From DAOTWY01 sp003696565 (GTDB lineage: Bacteria > Chloroflexota > Anaerolineae > Aggregatilineales > Phototrophicaceae): a stretch of 58,816 nt of DNA. The stretch's first letter is position 1. The number at the start of each line of letters is the position of its first letter. Positions 43,979 through 52,403 of the stretch are shown piece after piece. A model generated the notes under the pieces. It searched no databases. It was given only the letters and a program-made list of their open reading frames with translations, and was not told where the DNA came from. The stretch is from NCBI GenBank assembly GCA_034435635.1, contig DAOTWY010000031.1:1-58816 (forward strand). Direction: 5' to 3'. The position numbers and the translations under genes were made by a program.

Positions 43979-44461
43979 TTGGGCAATTTCCTCAGTCTTC
44001 CTATATTGACTTTAGCAGCCATTTTACAAGCAACACTAGTACCTCAAATTCGGCTATTAGGCGGCGGACCGGATTTAGTGTATTTGCTTGTCCTTTGCTG
44101 GGCAATTAATGCCGAATTAGATAGTGCCGTTTTATGGGCATTTGTAGGGGGCATTAGTGTTGATTTGCTTTCTAGCCAGCCAACTGGGACCTCTGTTTTA
44201 GGGATGTTAATCACCGTGTTTGCGATCAGCGGTATTGGACAACAAGTGTACCGAATTGGTATCATCTTGTTAATCAGCTTAGTGATTATCGGAACGATTG
44301 TTCAACAAATTGTTGTGCTTATAATCGTTTTACTAACTGGTCACCCCGTTGATTTATGGTTAAGTCTCGGCTACATCATCGCCCCAACAATTTTGTATAA
44401 TCTTGTATTCATCTTGCCTGTATACTGGTTTATAAGAATGATTCAAAGTCGTTTAGAGTGA
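43979..44461 (+). CDS. mreD: Rod shape-determining protein MreD
   Basis: 160 residues, hydrophobic throughout, with five or six transmembrane helices, consistent with MreD. The opening LSLPILTLAAILQATLVPQIRLLGGGPDLVYLLVLCWA and the GGISVDLLSSQPTGTSVLGML loop fit the family. The start is TTG, supported by GAGGAA 7 bases upstream and the 3-base gap to mreC. Translation is probably coupled. MreD is the least understood member of the elongasome and regulates the PBP2-RodA pair through MreC. Confidence 0.93.
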   Translation: MGNFLSLPILTLAAILQATLVPQIRLLGGGPDLVYLLVLCWAINAELDSAVLWAFVGGISVDLLSSQPTGTSVLGMLITVFAISGIGQQVYRIGIILLISLVIIGTIVQQIVVLIIVLLTGHPVDLWLSLGYIIAPTILYNLVFILPVYWFIRMIQSRLE

Positions 44462-44473
44462 TAGGTTTATTGT

Positions 44474-46795
44474 ATGATGAACAATCGAATAATGCCGTTC
44501 CAGGGTTGGCGGCTCACTTTTTTCCAGGGGGTCATCTTCGCCATATTCCTTATCTTTTCATTGCGGATGTATCAAATGCAACTAGTGGAAGGGGCAAATG
44601 CACAACTTGCAGCAGATGACAATCGCCTGAATGAACAACCTATTCCTGCTCCGCGTGGCGTAATCTTTGATCGGTACGATAATATCTTGGCTAGTAATGT
44701 GCCTGCATATGTTGTTCGTATCGTCCCGGCAGAACTACCCGATGATCGCGAGGCAGAGTTAGAGATTTTCAACCGTATCTCTGCCCTCACAGGTGTACCT
44801 GCAACCCGCGCCTTAGCCATTGCCGCCGGAAGCAATCAGCGCAGCATTGAAGAAATTGTTATTGAAGGGTTGGGATTTGCGCCATTTCAACCTGTAGTTA
44901 TCGCCCAGGATGTCCCCCAAGAAGTTGCTCAACAAATTTTAGAAGAAAGCTATGAATTACCTGGCGTAACAATCCAAGAAGCTGCTGTGAGACAATACCC
45001 TAGCGGGGAAGCAACTGCTCACATCATCGGTTATATGGGACCAATCCCACCAGAGGAGCAACTTGCTCTATTAGAACTAGGGTATGACCCGGCGTTTGAC
45101 CGTATTGGATATGATGGTTTAGAGCGATACCTTGAATCCACCCTAGCCGGTCAACGCGGTGCTATCCTACGTGAGGTTGATGTGGCGGGTGAAGAGCAAG
45201 AACAACTTTCTATCCGTAATCCGATCCCAGGGCAAAATATCCGGTTAACCATTGACTTAGAGTTACAACAATTTGCCTTACAAGCATTACGTGACCGCAT
45301 TAACGCCATCAATCTTGAAGCAGCACGACAAGCCGAAGGGCTGCAAGCGGGTGACTTCCGTAGAACAGCCACAGATGCCGGTGTAGTCATTGTCATGAAC
45401 CCGAACACTGGTGAAATCCTGACGCTTGTGAGCTACCCTACCTATGACAATTCACGTTTTGCCCGGTCTATTGATGTCGAATATTATCTTGAGCTGCTTG
45501 AACAAACCCGAAACCCCTTGTTAAATCAAACGATAGGCTCGCTCTATCCTCCAGGGTCAGCATGGAAGTTGATTACAGCCGCCGCTGTAGCAGAAGAAAA
45601 CGTGATTGACCCCGAAACACGTTTATACGACGGGGGCGATCTATTATTGCCCAACTTTTATGCGGAAAATGACCGAGCAGCAGATCAACGGTTTGTGTGT
45701 TGGAATCGTGATGGGCATGGTTATGTTAATCTTGTCGAAGCAATCGCCGCCAGCTGTAACGTGTATTTTTATCAAGTTGGAGGTGGTTATGAGCCTGTCG
45801 AACGCGCTGGATTGTTGCGTCCTGGTGGCTTAGGGATTGATGATTTAGTCCGTTACGCTACAGCATTAGGAATCGGTTCAGAGTTAGGAATAGAACTTCC
45901 TGGCGAGCTAACTGGTCGAATGCCAGACCGTGACTGGAAACGGATTAACGTTGGAGAAAATTGGTCAACAGGCGATACATACAACGCCGCGTTCGGTCAA
46001 GGATACATTCAAGTTACCCCGCTACAGCTTATTAGTTCAGTTGCCGCATTAGTCAACAACGGGCGATTATATCAACCAACAATCATTCAAGATTTTTTGG
46101 ATGAAGAAGGTAACGTGATTGATTCATTTGAACCACACGTCATCCGCACCGTGAATTTGGATTACGCCGAAGCTGATGGTTCTTTACGTCTGTTATTACT
46201 AGAAGACATGATTATTCAGGGATGGAACAGTTTGGCATGTACGTGCGAGGAGACCAGTCCCCGTTATAATGCAGCCCGCTGTGATCCAGCAGGGTATCGT
46301 GCACGGGTGGATATTGATCCAACTTTAGAGGGAGAAGACTGGCGAGAGTACACCGTTTTCATCCCAATGAATTATACCTTTAATGCTAATATTTGTGACC
46401 CACTGCGCTTTGATCCAAACTTTACCCCGGCGTTTTTAAGCACCGAAAGCTTGGACTTGGTGCGACGCGGTATGCGCGAAGCCGTCATTAACGAAGCACT
46501 TGGTACGGCTAAAGGGGCAAATTTGGATTACGTGGCTGTAGCAGGAAAAACCGGTACTGCTGAATATTGCGATAACATCGCATATCCACTTGGGTTATGT
46601 GAACCAGGGAATTGGCCCGCCCACGCTTGGTTTACAGCATATGCACCTTATGAAAATCCAGAAGTTCTGGTGGTCGTGTTTATTTATAATGGACGCGAAG
46701 GGTCTGGGAATGCGCTACCAGTTGCAGTCGAAGTTTTGGAAGAATATTTCCGGCTTAAAAGTGAGCGTGAAAGCACACCCATCGTATCCAACTAG
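44474..46795 (+). CDS. mrdA: Penicillin-binding protein 2 (elongasome transpeptidase)
   Basis: 773 residues, larger than the usual 600-700. One N-terminal helix (LTFFQGVIFAIFLIFSLRMYQM), then the dimerisation domain beginning PRGVIFDRYDNILASN, then the transpeptidase. Active-site motifs are Ser362-A-W-Lys365 (PPGSAWKLITA), Ser427-C-N429, and Lys692-T-G694 (AGKTGTAEYC). A segment of about 85 residues (570-655) between SxN and KTG carries Cys589, 591, 603 and 641, with further Cys699 and 709, absent from standard PBP2 and perhaps disulfide-bonded outside the membrane. It crosslinks lateral peptidoglycan with RodA as glycosyltransferase. Confidence 0.95.
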   Translation: MMNNRIMPFQGWRLTFFQGVIFAIFLIFSLRMYQMQLVEGANAQLAADDNRLNEQPIPAPRGVIFDRYDNILASNVPAYVVRIVPAELPDDREAELEIFNRISALTGVPATRALAIAAGSNQRSIEEIVIEGLGFAPFQPVVIAQDVPQEVAQQILEESYELPGVTIQEAAVRQYPSGEATAHIIGYMGPIPPEEQLALLELGYDPAFDRIGYDGLERYLESTLAGQRGAILREVDVAGEEQEQLSIRNPIPGQNIRLTIDLELQQFALQALRDRINAINLEAARQAEGLQAGDFRRTATDAGVVIVMNPNTGEILTLVSYPTYDNSRFARSIDVEYYLELLEQTRNPLLNQTIGSLYPPGSAWKLITAAAVAEENVIDPETRLYDGGDLLLPNFYAENDRAADQRFVCWNRDGHGYVNLVEAIAASCNVYFYQVGGGYEPVERAGLLRPGGLGIDDLVRYATALGIGSELGIELPGELTGRMPDRDWKRINVGENWSTGDTYNAAFGQGYIQVTPLQLISSVAALVNNGRLYQPTIIQDFLDEEGNVIDSFEPHVIRTVNLDYAEADGSLRLLLLEDMIIQGWNSLACTCEETSPRYNAARCDPAGYRARVDIDPTLEGEDWREYTVFIPMNYTFNANICDPLRFDPNFTPAFLSTESLDLVRRGMREAVINEALGTAKGANLDYVAVAGKTGTAEYCDNIAYPLGLCEPGNWPAHAWFTAYAPYENPEVLVVVFIYNGREGSGNALPVAVEVLEEYFRLKSERESTPIVSN

Positions 46796-46862
46796 GGTAC
46801 AATTGCACAATCAACAAGTCTGACTATGATTATGAGTATATCATCGTAAAAGGACAAAACAC

Positions 46863-47561
46863 ATGCAAGATGATCTGGTGGCGATTAAAGGAACTCAAGA
46901 CGGGCTACTCATTTCGCTAAGTCCGACAGAACAGTGGCTTACCGTAACAAGTGAGTTAGCTAAGCGGATTGATGAAAAAACAGCGTTCTTTTCTGGTGCA
47001 CGGGTAACCATCGAACTAGGAGAGCGTCCTGTCCCTAAGCATGAGTTAACTGGGTTAAAAGCCTTGTTAGAACGGCGAAATCTGACAATTGCCCTTATTA
47101 TGAGCGACAGCCGTACCACAATTGAAGCGGCACAAGCATTAGATATTCGCGCTGGTTCATCATCACCAATCACCCAAATTGACGATGATCTAAAAGACGC
47201 ATTGCCATTTACATCAGAAGAGGAAGGTATTCCGGGGGTTCTATTACGGCGCACACTCCGCTCTGGGCGTACCGTGCATAGCGATGGGCATGTTGTGATA
47301 CTCGGTGATGTTAACCCCGGTGCGGAAATTGTGGCAGTTGGTGATATATTCATCTGGGGGCGTTTACGGGGTAGTGTACACGCCGGCGCACATGGAGATG
47401 AAAACGCTGTGATTTGTGCGTTAGACATGTCGCCAACACAAATACGAATTGCAGGGCTGATCGCAACCGCACCAGATGATAATAAGCGGCGGCAGATCAT
47501 GCCAGAAATGGCTTTCATTCGCGATCAACAGATCATCGTAGAAGCTTGGAACATCAAATAA
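46863..47561 (+). CDS. minC: Septum site-determining protein MinC
   Basis: 232 residues. FtsZ assembly inhibitor that keeps the division ring off the poles. The N-terminal domain (about 1-100) is divergent as usual. The C-terminal beta-helix has the family motifs LRSGRTVHSDGHVVILGDVNPGAEIVAVGDIFIWGRLRGSVHAGAHGD and ICALDMSPTQIRIAGLI, needed for MinD binding. Start ATG after AAAGGACAA. It lies 67 bases after mrdA and 23 before minD. Confidence 0.95.
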   Translation: MQDDLVAIKGTQDGLLISLSPTEQWLTVTSELAKRIDEKTAFFSGARVTIELGERPVPKHELTGLKALLERRNLTIALIMSDSRTTIEAAQALDIRAGSSSPITQIDDDLKDALPFTSEEEGIPGVLLRRTLRSGRTVHSDGHVVILGDVNPGAEIVAVGDIFIWGRLRGSVHAGAHGDENAVICALDMSPTQIRIAGLIATAPDDNKRRQIMPEMAFIRDQQIIVEAWNIK

Positions 47562-47584
47562 CCATCTTATAGAAAGGATGATAC

Positions 47585-48382
47585 ATGGGGGCAAAAGCAA
47601 TCACAATTACATCCGGTAAGGGAGGAGTAGGCAAAACCACCACCACAGCTAACTTAGCTGTTGCCTTAGCACGGATGAATCAAAAAGTCGTTGTTATTGA
47701 TGCCGATATTGGACTACGCAACTTAGATGTCATCATGGGGCTGGAAAATCGCATTGTCTATGATTTAGTTGATGTCATTGAGGGGCGTTGTAAACTACGC
47801 CAAGCTATGATTAAGCATAAACAATTTAACTATTTATATTTACTACCAGCCGCCCAAACACGTGATAAAACTGCCATTAGTCCCACAGATATGATGTATC
47901 TGGTCAAAAAACTACGAGAAGAGTTTGATTACATTTTGATCGACTCGCCGGCAGGTATTGAGCGCGGTTTTCGGAATGCCTTAGCCCCTGCTGATGAGGT
48001 TATTATCGTCACAAACCCAGAAGTTTCTGCTGTAAGAGATGCCGACCGAATTATCGGTTTAATTGAAGCAGCGAACAAAGGTCCAGCGCGGCTAATTTTG
48101 AATCGGGTCAAAATGGAGATGATTAAAAAGGGGGAAATGCTTTCCGCTGATGACGTGACCGATATTCTTGCCATTAAGCTCATCGGAATCGTGCCTGAAG
48201 ATGAATATGTTGTACCGGCATCAAACAGTGGCACACCTGTTATTCTGAATGAAAACTCTCGGGCAGGAATTGCTTTTAACAACATTGCGCAGCGCATCAT
48301 GGGCGAAGACGTTCCTTTCATGCAGTTAGAATCGTCTGGTGGGTTATTCCAGCGAATCGCACAATGGTTTTCTGGTGGTTAG
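47585..48382 (+). CDS. minD: Septum site-determining protein MinD
   Basis: 265 residues. ParA/MinD-type ATPase that carries MinC to the membrane. The deviant Walker A SGKGGVGKTTTTANLAVALA includes the signature Lys before the P-loop. IDADIGLRNLDVIMGLENR and YILIDSPAGIERGF supply Walker A' and B. The C-terminal end (FQRIAQWFSGG) is an amphipathic membrane-targeting helix, as in other MinD. AGAAAGGATG precedes the start. minE follows 9 bases after the stop. Confidence 0.97.
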   Translation: MGAKAITITSGKGGVGKTTTTANLAVALARMNQKVVVIDADIGLRNLDVIMGLENRIVYDLVDVIEGRCKLRQAMIKHKQFNYLYLLPAAQTRDKTAISPTDMMYLVKKLREEFDYILIDSPAGIERGFRNALAPADEVIIVTNPEVSAVRDADRIIGLIEAANKGPARLILNRVKMEMIKKGEMLSADDVTDILAIKLIGIVPEDEYVVPASNSGTPVILNENSRAGIAFNNIAQRIMGEDVPFMQLESSGGLFQRIAQWFSGG

Positions 48383-48391
48383 GAGCAAATC

Positions 48392-48730
48392 ATGTCCGGG
48401 TTTTTTGATCGTATTCTAGGGCGAAACCGAGATGCCAGTGCTAATAAAGCCAAAGAGCGGCTACAATTTATTTTAGTCCATGACCGAATCAACTTATCAC
48501 CACAACAGTTAGCCGCCATGCGAGAAGAGATTTTAGCAGTTATCTCCAAATATGTTGAAGTGGCTGTTGAAGAAGTCGATATTACATTAGAACAACGTGA
48601 CGGACGTAATAGCAGTATCATTGTCGCAGAAATTCCATTTTCCAAAAGTCATGATTATGAACGAATAGAAAACATGGATGATGACATCAACGAAAACGAC
48701 GATTTAGACAACTCAGCCGGTATAGATTAA
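48392..48730 (+). CDS. minE: Cell division topological specificity factor MinE
   Basis: 112 residues. The N-terminal membrane-binding and MinD-contact region (SGFFDRILGRNRDASANKAKERLQFILVHDR) and the topological domain (LSPQQLAAMREEILAVISKYVEVAVEEVDITLEQRD) match MinE. It ends in an acidic Asp/Asn-rich tail of about 20 residues beyond the usual 90. It drives MinD oscillation by stimulating its ATPase. AGGAG lies just upstream of the ATG. Confidence 0.95.
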   Translation: MSGFFDRILGRNRDASANKAKERLQFILVHDRINLSPQQLAAMREEILAVISKYVEVAVEEVDITLEQRDGRNSSIIVAEIPFSKSHDYERIENMDDDINENDDLDNSAGID

Positions 48731-48733
48731 CGC

Positions 48734-48762
48734 CTGACAACAAGCGTATCCAGCATTATAAT
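48734..48762 (+). promoter_or_regulatory. Internal promoter upstream of rodA
   Basis: -35 CTGACA (48734-48739), a spacer of exactly 17 bases, and a perfect -10 TATAAT (48757-48762), 20 bases before the rodA ATG. Transcription would start near 48769, leaving a very short leader that still contains GGAGG. Confidence 0.62.
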
Positions 48763-48782
48763 GTTTTGCTGGAGGCTTGTTT

Positions 48783-49907
48783 ATGAGTATTTGGCGACGC
48801 TTTGACTATTTACTGTTAGGTACCACAATTTTACTCGTGATCTATGGCATCATGATGATTGCGAGTGCTACCAATGGCGCAATTGCACCAGAACTGATTT
48901 CCCGTGTACCGAACCAGATCCAATTTGCCATTATGGGCTTTACGTTGATGTTTATCCTAACACTGGTCGATTATCGCATGTTAGGGGCACTACATGGCTG
49001 GTTGTATCTTTTAATGGTCGGTATGCTCATAATGGTGCTATTCTTTGGGACAGAAGGTGACGGTGGTGCACGACGCTGGATTAACATTGGCATCTTAATT
49101 CAACCCTCTGAAATTGGCAAAATTATTATCCTAATTACCCTGGGACACCACCTCTCTCAACGGTATGAAAAAATGGATAGCATGTGGACGGTACTCAGCT
49201 CTTTAGGGCATATGTCTGTTCCAGTGCTTTTAATTTTTCTCCAGCCGGATTTAGGAACCACAATTGTGTTTATGGTTTTGTGGTCAATTCTGGTATGGGC
49301 AGCAGGGTTGCGTATTCGGCATATTGTTACCTTCATGGTTGTTTTTCTGGTCTCTGCCCCACTGCTCTGGAGTGTTATGCAGCCTTACCAACGGGAACGC
49401 ATTACAAACTTTTTAGGCGTTGGTACAGGCAATGCACAAACGGATCAAGAAGCTGCCGCAGAACTGCAAGGCTCACTTTATAACATTCGTCAAGCCGAAA
49501 TTAGTATTGGGTCTGGGGGGTTACTGGGTAAAGGATACATGAACGGTACCCAAAGCCAATTGCGATTTTTGCGTGTGCGCCATACAGATTTCATCTTCAG
49601 CGTTGTGGCGGAAGAGTTTGGTTTTGTCGGCGGCGTAAGCGTGATGCTTTTAATTGGTTTTGTCATTTTTCGTATTTTGCGCGGCGCACGGCTAGCAGCA
49701 GACCCACTTGGCAGCATGATCTGTTATGGTGTGGCAGGGATGATCTTCTTTCAAACAGTGGTTTCAATTGGCATGAACTTGGGGTTATTACCTGTCACGG
49801 GCTTAACTTTACCATTTATTAGTTCCGGCGGCACGTCGTTATTGGCAACCTTAGCAGGGATTGGTTTAGCACAAAGTGTCATTGTTCGTCGCCGCCGCTT
49901 TGAATAG
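48783..49907 (+). CDS. rodA: Peptidoglycan glycosyltransferase RodA (SEDS family)
   Basis: 374 residues from the ATG at 48783, which is 7 bases after GGAGG. A TTG two codons earlier is less likely. About ten transmembrane helices with the SEDS hallmarks: GARRWINIGILIQPSEIGKIIILI, the catalytic-region VLLIFLQPDLGTTIVF, the long extracellular loop ending LRFLRVRHTDFIFSVVAEEFGFVGG, and GLLPVTGLTLPFISSGGTSLLATLAGIGLAQSV. It polymerises glycan strands with PBP2. It lies after minE and could also be read from its own promoter. Confidence 0.95.
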   Translation: MSIWRRFDYLLLGTTILLVIYGIMMIASATNGAIAPELISRVPNQIQFAIMGFTLMFILTLVDYRMLGALHGWLYLLMVGMLIMVLFFGTEGDGGARRWINIGILIQPSEIGKIIILITLGHHLSQRYEKMDSMWTVLSSLGHMSVPVLLIFLQPDLGTTIVFMVLWSILVWAAGLRIRHIVTFMVVFLVSAPLLWSVMQPYQRERITNFLGVGTGNAQTDQEAAAELQGSLYNIRQAEISIGSGGLLGKGYMNGTQSQLRFLRVRHTDFIFSVVAEEFGFVGGVSVMLLIGFVIFRILRGARLAADPLGSMICYGVAGMIFFQTVVSIGMNLGLLPVTGLTLPFISSGGTSLLATLAGIGLAQSVIVRRRRFE

Positions 49908-49919
49908 GAGAATTCAATT

Positions 49920-51407
49920 GTGAAAACTGTAAGAACACGTTTCGCACCTAGCCCAACAGGCTCTTTGCACATTGGCAGCGCACGTTCTGCTTTATTTAGT
50001 TGGTTGCTTGCTAAACATCATGGGGGGAAGTTCATCCTCCGTATTGAAGACACCGACCAAAAACGTTATGTTGAAAATGCTGTTGAAGAATTTATTGAAA
50101 TGTTAGCATGGCTAGGCATTCATCATGACGAAGGACCGGATATTGGTGGGGAATTCGGTCCGTACTATCAGTCTCAGCGGCTGGAATTGTATCAAAAATG
50201 GGCAAAATGGCTGGTGGAAAACGATAAAGCCTATTATGCTTATGACACCCCAGAAGAGCTTGAACAAATCAACCAAGAACGCCGCGCCAAAAAGCTCCCC
50301 CCCGGCTATGATGGACGGCATCGCGATTTAACAGATGAGCAACGCGCTGCTTATGAAGCTGAGGGACGTACCCCCGTAATTCGTTTTAAAATGCCGCGTG
50401 AGGGAACAACTCAAGTCCATGATCTTGTTCAGGGTGATGTAGAGTTTCGCAACAACACATTACAAGATATTGTCTTGTTAAAATCCGATGGTTTCCCAAC
50501 ATATCATCTTGCCCATGTGATTGATGACCATTTTATGGAAATCACCCACGTCACTCGCTCTAATGAATGGTTGCCATCGTTACCCATTCATATCAATTTA
50601 TGGAATGCCTTCGGTTGGGAAATCCCAGCTTATGCACATTTACCCGTTTTGCTTAACCCCAATGGCAAAGGTAAATTAAGCAAACGGCATGTGGGTACAA
50701 AAAATGAATCCGGTGAACAAATTCTGGTGTTAGTCAAAGAATATAAAGAAGCAGGCTATTTACCAGAAGCCCTTGTCAACTTTTTGACCAACATCGGGTG
50801 GAATTTCGGCGATGAGCGAGAGATTTTTACCGTACAAGAAGCTATTCAACGCTTTGATTTAAGCGGCGTTAACCCAGCCAATAGTGCATATCCAATTGAA
50901 AAATTGGACTGGATTAATGGTATCTACATCCGTGAGCATACTTCAATTGAACGATTAGCTGAACTCTTGCGTGAACCGTTACAAAAAGCAGGTCTTAAGG
51001 TCGATGATGAAGTCTTATTAAAGGTCACACCATTGGTACAAACCCGTATTACTAAACTCAATGATGTGGTTGAGTTGGCGGGTTTCTTCTTCCATGAAAC
51101 CTTCATCCCACCCGCTAAAGAGGACATCATCCAAAAGAAAATGGATGCAGCAAGCACAATCAAATTGCTAGAAGCAACATTGCCCCGCCTAGAAGCCTTA
51201 GAAACGTGGACAACAGATGCCATGCTCCAAGATATGGATGCACTAGCCACTGAACTAGCTCTTAAACGCGGGCAAGTGTTTGGTGCGTTACGTGTCGCAG
51301 TGACCGGACAAAAAATCTCTACCCCCACATTTGAGACAATGGAAATACTTGGTAAAGATGAATCTCTCAAACGGATACGACTGGCGATCGATATTCTAAA
51401 GGGATAA
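49920..51407 (+). CDS. gltX: Glutamyl-tRNA synthetase
   Basis: 495 residues. Class I synthetase. The HIGH-type signature is FAPSPTGSLHIGSARSALFSWL, and the KMSKS-type loop is GKLSKRHVG. The Rossmann insert contains IRFKMPREGTTQVHDLVQGDVEFRNNTLQDIVLLKSDGFPTYHLAHVIDDHFMEITHVTRSNEWL. The start is GTG after TAGGAGAA. The gene is 12 bases from rodA and followed at 46 bases by tRNA-Gln. Whether it is discriminating or also charges tRNA-Gln (the GatCAB route) cannot be read from the sequence. No glnS is in the window. Confidence 0.97.
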   Translation: MKTVRTRFAPSPTGSLHIGSARSALFSWLLAKHHGGKFILRIEDTDQKRYVENAVEEFIEMLAWLGIHHDEGPDIGGEFGPYYQSQRLELYQKWAKWLVENDKAYYAYDTPEELEQINQERRAKKLPPGYDGRHRDLTDEQRAAYEAEGRTPVIRFKMPREGTTQVHDLVQGDVEFRNNTLQDIVLLKSDGFPTYHLAHVIDDHFMEITHVTRSNEWLPSLPIHINLWNAFGWEIPAYAHLPVLLNPNGKGKLSKRHVGTKNESGEQILVLVKEYKEAGYLPEALVNFLTNIGWNFGDEREIFTVQEAIQRFDLSGVNPANSAYPIEKLDWINGIYIREHTSIERLAELLREPLQKAGLKVDDEVLLKVTPLVQTRITKLNDVVELAGFFFHETFIPPAKEDIIQKKMDAASTIKLLEATLPRLEALETWTTDAMLQDMDALATELALKRGQVFGALRVAVTGQKISTPTFETMEILGKDESLKRIRLAIDILKG

Positions 51408-51412
51408 CACCC

Positions 51413-51441
51413 TTGACTCATATCTAGAACCTGTGTATGAT
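51413..51441 (+). promoter_or_regulatory. Promoter of tRNA-Gln
   Basis: -35 TTGACT (51413-51418), a 17-base spacer and -10 TATGAT (51436-51441), 11 bases upstream of the mature tRNA 5' end. Both hexamers have one mismatch, so the tRNA can be transcribed independently of gltX. Confidence 0.65.
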
Positions 51442-51452
51442 GTTTGCCACAT

Positions 51453-51524
51453 TGGGAGATAGTTTAATTGGCAAAACAGCAGGTTCTGGCCCTGTCGTTC
51501 TTGGTTCGAGTCCAGGTCTCCCAG
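51453..51524 (+). tRNA. tRNA-Gln (anticodon CUG)
   Basis: 72-nt cloverleaf: acceptor TGGGAGA/TCTCCCA, D stem GTTT/AAAC, anticodon stem GCAGG/CCTGT with 7-base loop TTCTGGC giving anticodon CTG, a 4-base variable loop, and T arm CTTGG-TTCGAGT-CCAGG. The discriminator is G, as in other tRNA-Gln. The 3' CCA is not encoded. It reads CAG codons. It lies just downstream of gltX. Confidence 0.95.
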
Positions 51525-51532
51525 CAAAAAAG

Positions 51533-51557
51533 CTACCGCAACGGTCGGTAGTTTTTT
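51533..51557 (+). terminator. Rho-independent terminator after tRNA-Gln
   Basis: CTACCG (51533-51538) and CGGTAG (51546-51551) form a 6-bp stem around a 7-base loop, followed by six T (51552-51557). The A-run before the stem can extend the pairing. It ends the gltX/tRNA transcript. Confidence 0.85.
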
Positions 51558-51652
51558 GTTTATACACATATATATAAAAATGGACTAATCTCACCTCGAC
51601 AACCTGCTAAAATTCAGTAAACTTATGCTCCACAGAATAAAGGAGCGTCAAT

Positions 51653-51883
51653 ATGGGGCAAGACCCAATTAGTCGTAAAGCATTGACCCGTGCAGCAGTA
51701 GCTGGTGTTATCTTAGCTGGCATAGGCATTGTGTTATTTATTGGCATTTGGATATTATTAGATGACATTGATGCCCTGCCACGCTTATTTGTCGCATTAT
51801 GTATTCCCCCCGGTGTGATTGCAATTATATTAGGGGTTTTCTTCCTAATTGTTCGTCCTAAGCCTCCTCAATCGTCGCAATAA
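51653..51883 (+). CDS. Small two-helix membrane protein
   Basis: 76 residues, start ATG 8 bases after AAAGGAG. Two transmembrane helices (VAGVILAGIGIVLFIGIWILL and LFVALCIPPGVIAIILGVFFLIV) joined by an acidic turn DDIDALPR, with a short Pro/Lys tail. No family is recognised. The strong ribosome-binding site supports a real gene despite the small size. Its 3' end overlaps the converging gene by 26 bases. Confidence 0.72.
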   Translation: MGQDPISRKALTRAAVAGVILAGIGIVLFIGIWILLDDIDALPRLFVALCIPPGVIAIILGVFFLIVRPKPPQSSQ

Positions 51884-52340
51884 TCACCAGATCCGCCCAT
51901 AAGAAAAATTGGTGATTGCTGGCGTTATACAATAAGCGCGTTCGTAATGGGAGGTGCAACCACATATAAGCAATTCGCCGCCGTTCCACACGGGATGTCT
52001 CTTGCATCAACTGTCGATACCAACTTGGTAAAACAGGTACAGCATCTTGAGCCGGTTGTTGAAATTGATGCGCCAAATATGCCAAAAACCACAATAAAAA
52101 ACTTATCTCAAGACTAGGAACATGTATCGTTGTAATGGATTGAATGACCCATCCAATAGATATGACCAAAAGCCCCAACCAAAATAACAACGCCGGGAAT
52201 GGATAATACACTGGCTCATGGTTGCCATACCGTTGAAATAAAATCAATATCGGGTCTTTATATATTCCAATTAAAACAAGAATATCCCGTATTAAAAAAA
52301 TAGTACTTATGATCCCAAATGCAAAAAAGACAAAAAACAT
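51858..52340 (-). CDS. Membrane protein of unknown function
   Basis: 160 residues with three N-terminal helices (MFFVFFAFGIISTIFLI, ALLFWLGLLVISIGWVI, EISFLLWFLAYLAHQF) and a basic cytosolic C-terminal part (SRVERRRIAYMWLHLPLRTRLLYNASNHQFFLWADLVIIATI). No catalytic motif and no family I recognise. It converges on and overlaps the small membrane protein gene, and is divergent from the AlbA-type ATPase gene with 63 bases between. Confidence 0.7.
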   Translation of the reverse strand: MFFVFFAFGIISTIFLIRDILVLIGIYKDPILILFQRYGNHEPVYYPFPALLFWLGLLVISIGWVIQSITTIHVPSLEISFLLWFLAYLAHQFQQPAQDAVPVLPSWYRQLMQETSRVERRRIAYMWLHLPLRTRLLYNASNHQFFLWADLVIIATIEEA

Positions 52341-52403
52341 AAGGCAGGTTCTTGCAAACTATGTTAAAATGGCAATCTATCAACTAGCATAAGCCTGGAT
52401 TGT

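Noticed and set aside
46895..47518. Open frame of 207 codons antisense to minC
   Set aside because: It lies fully inside the clear minC gene on the other strand, has no ribosome-binding site or recognisable domain, and its composition (Ser/Arg-rich) is that of a mirrored coding frame.
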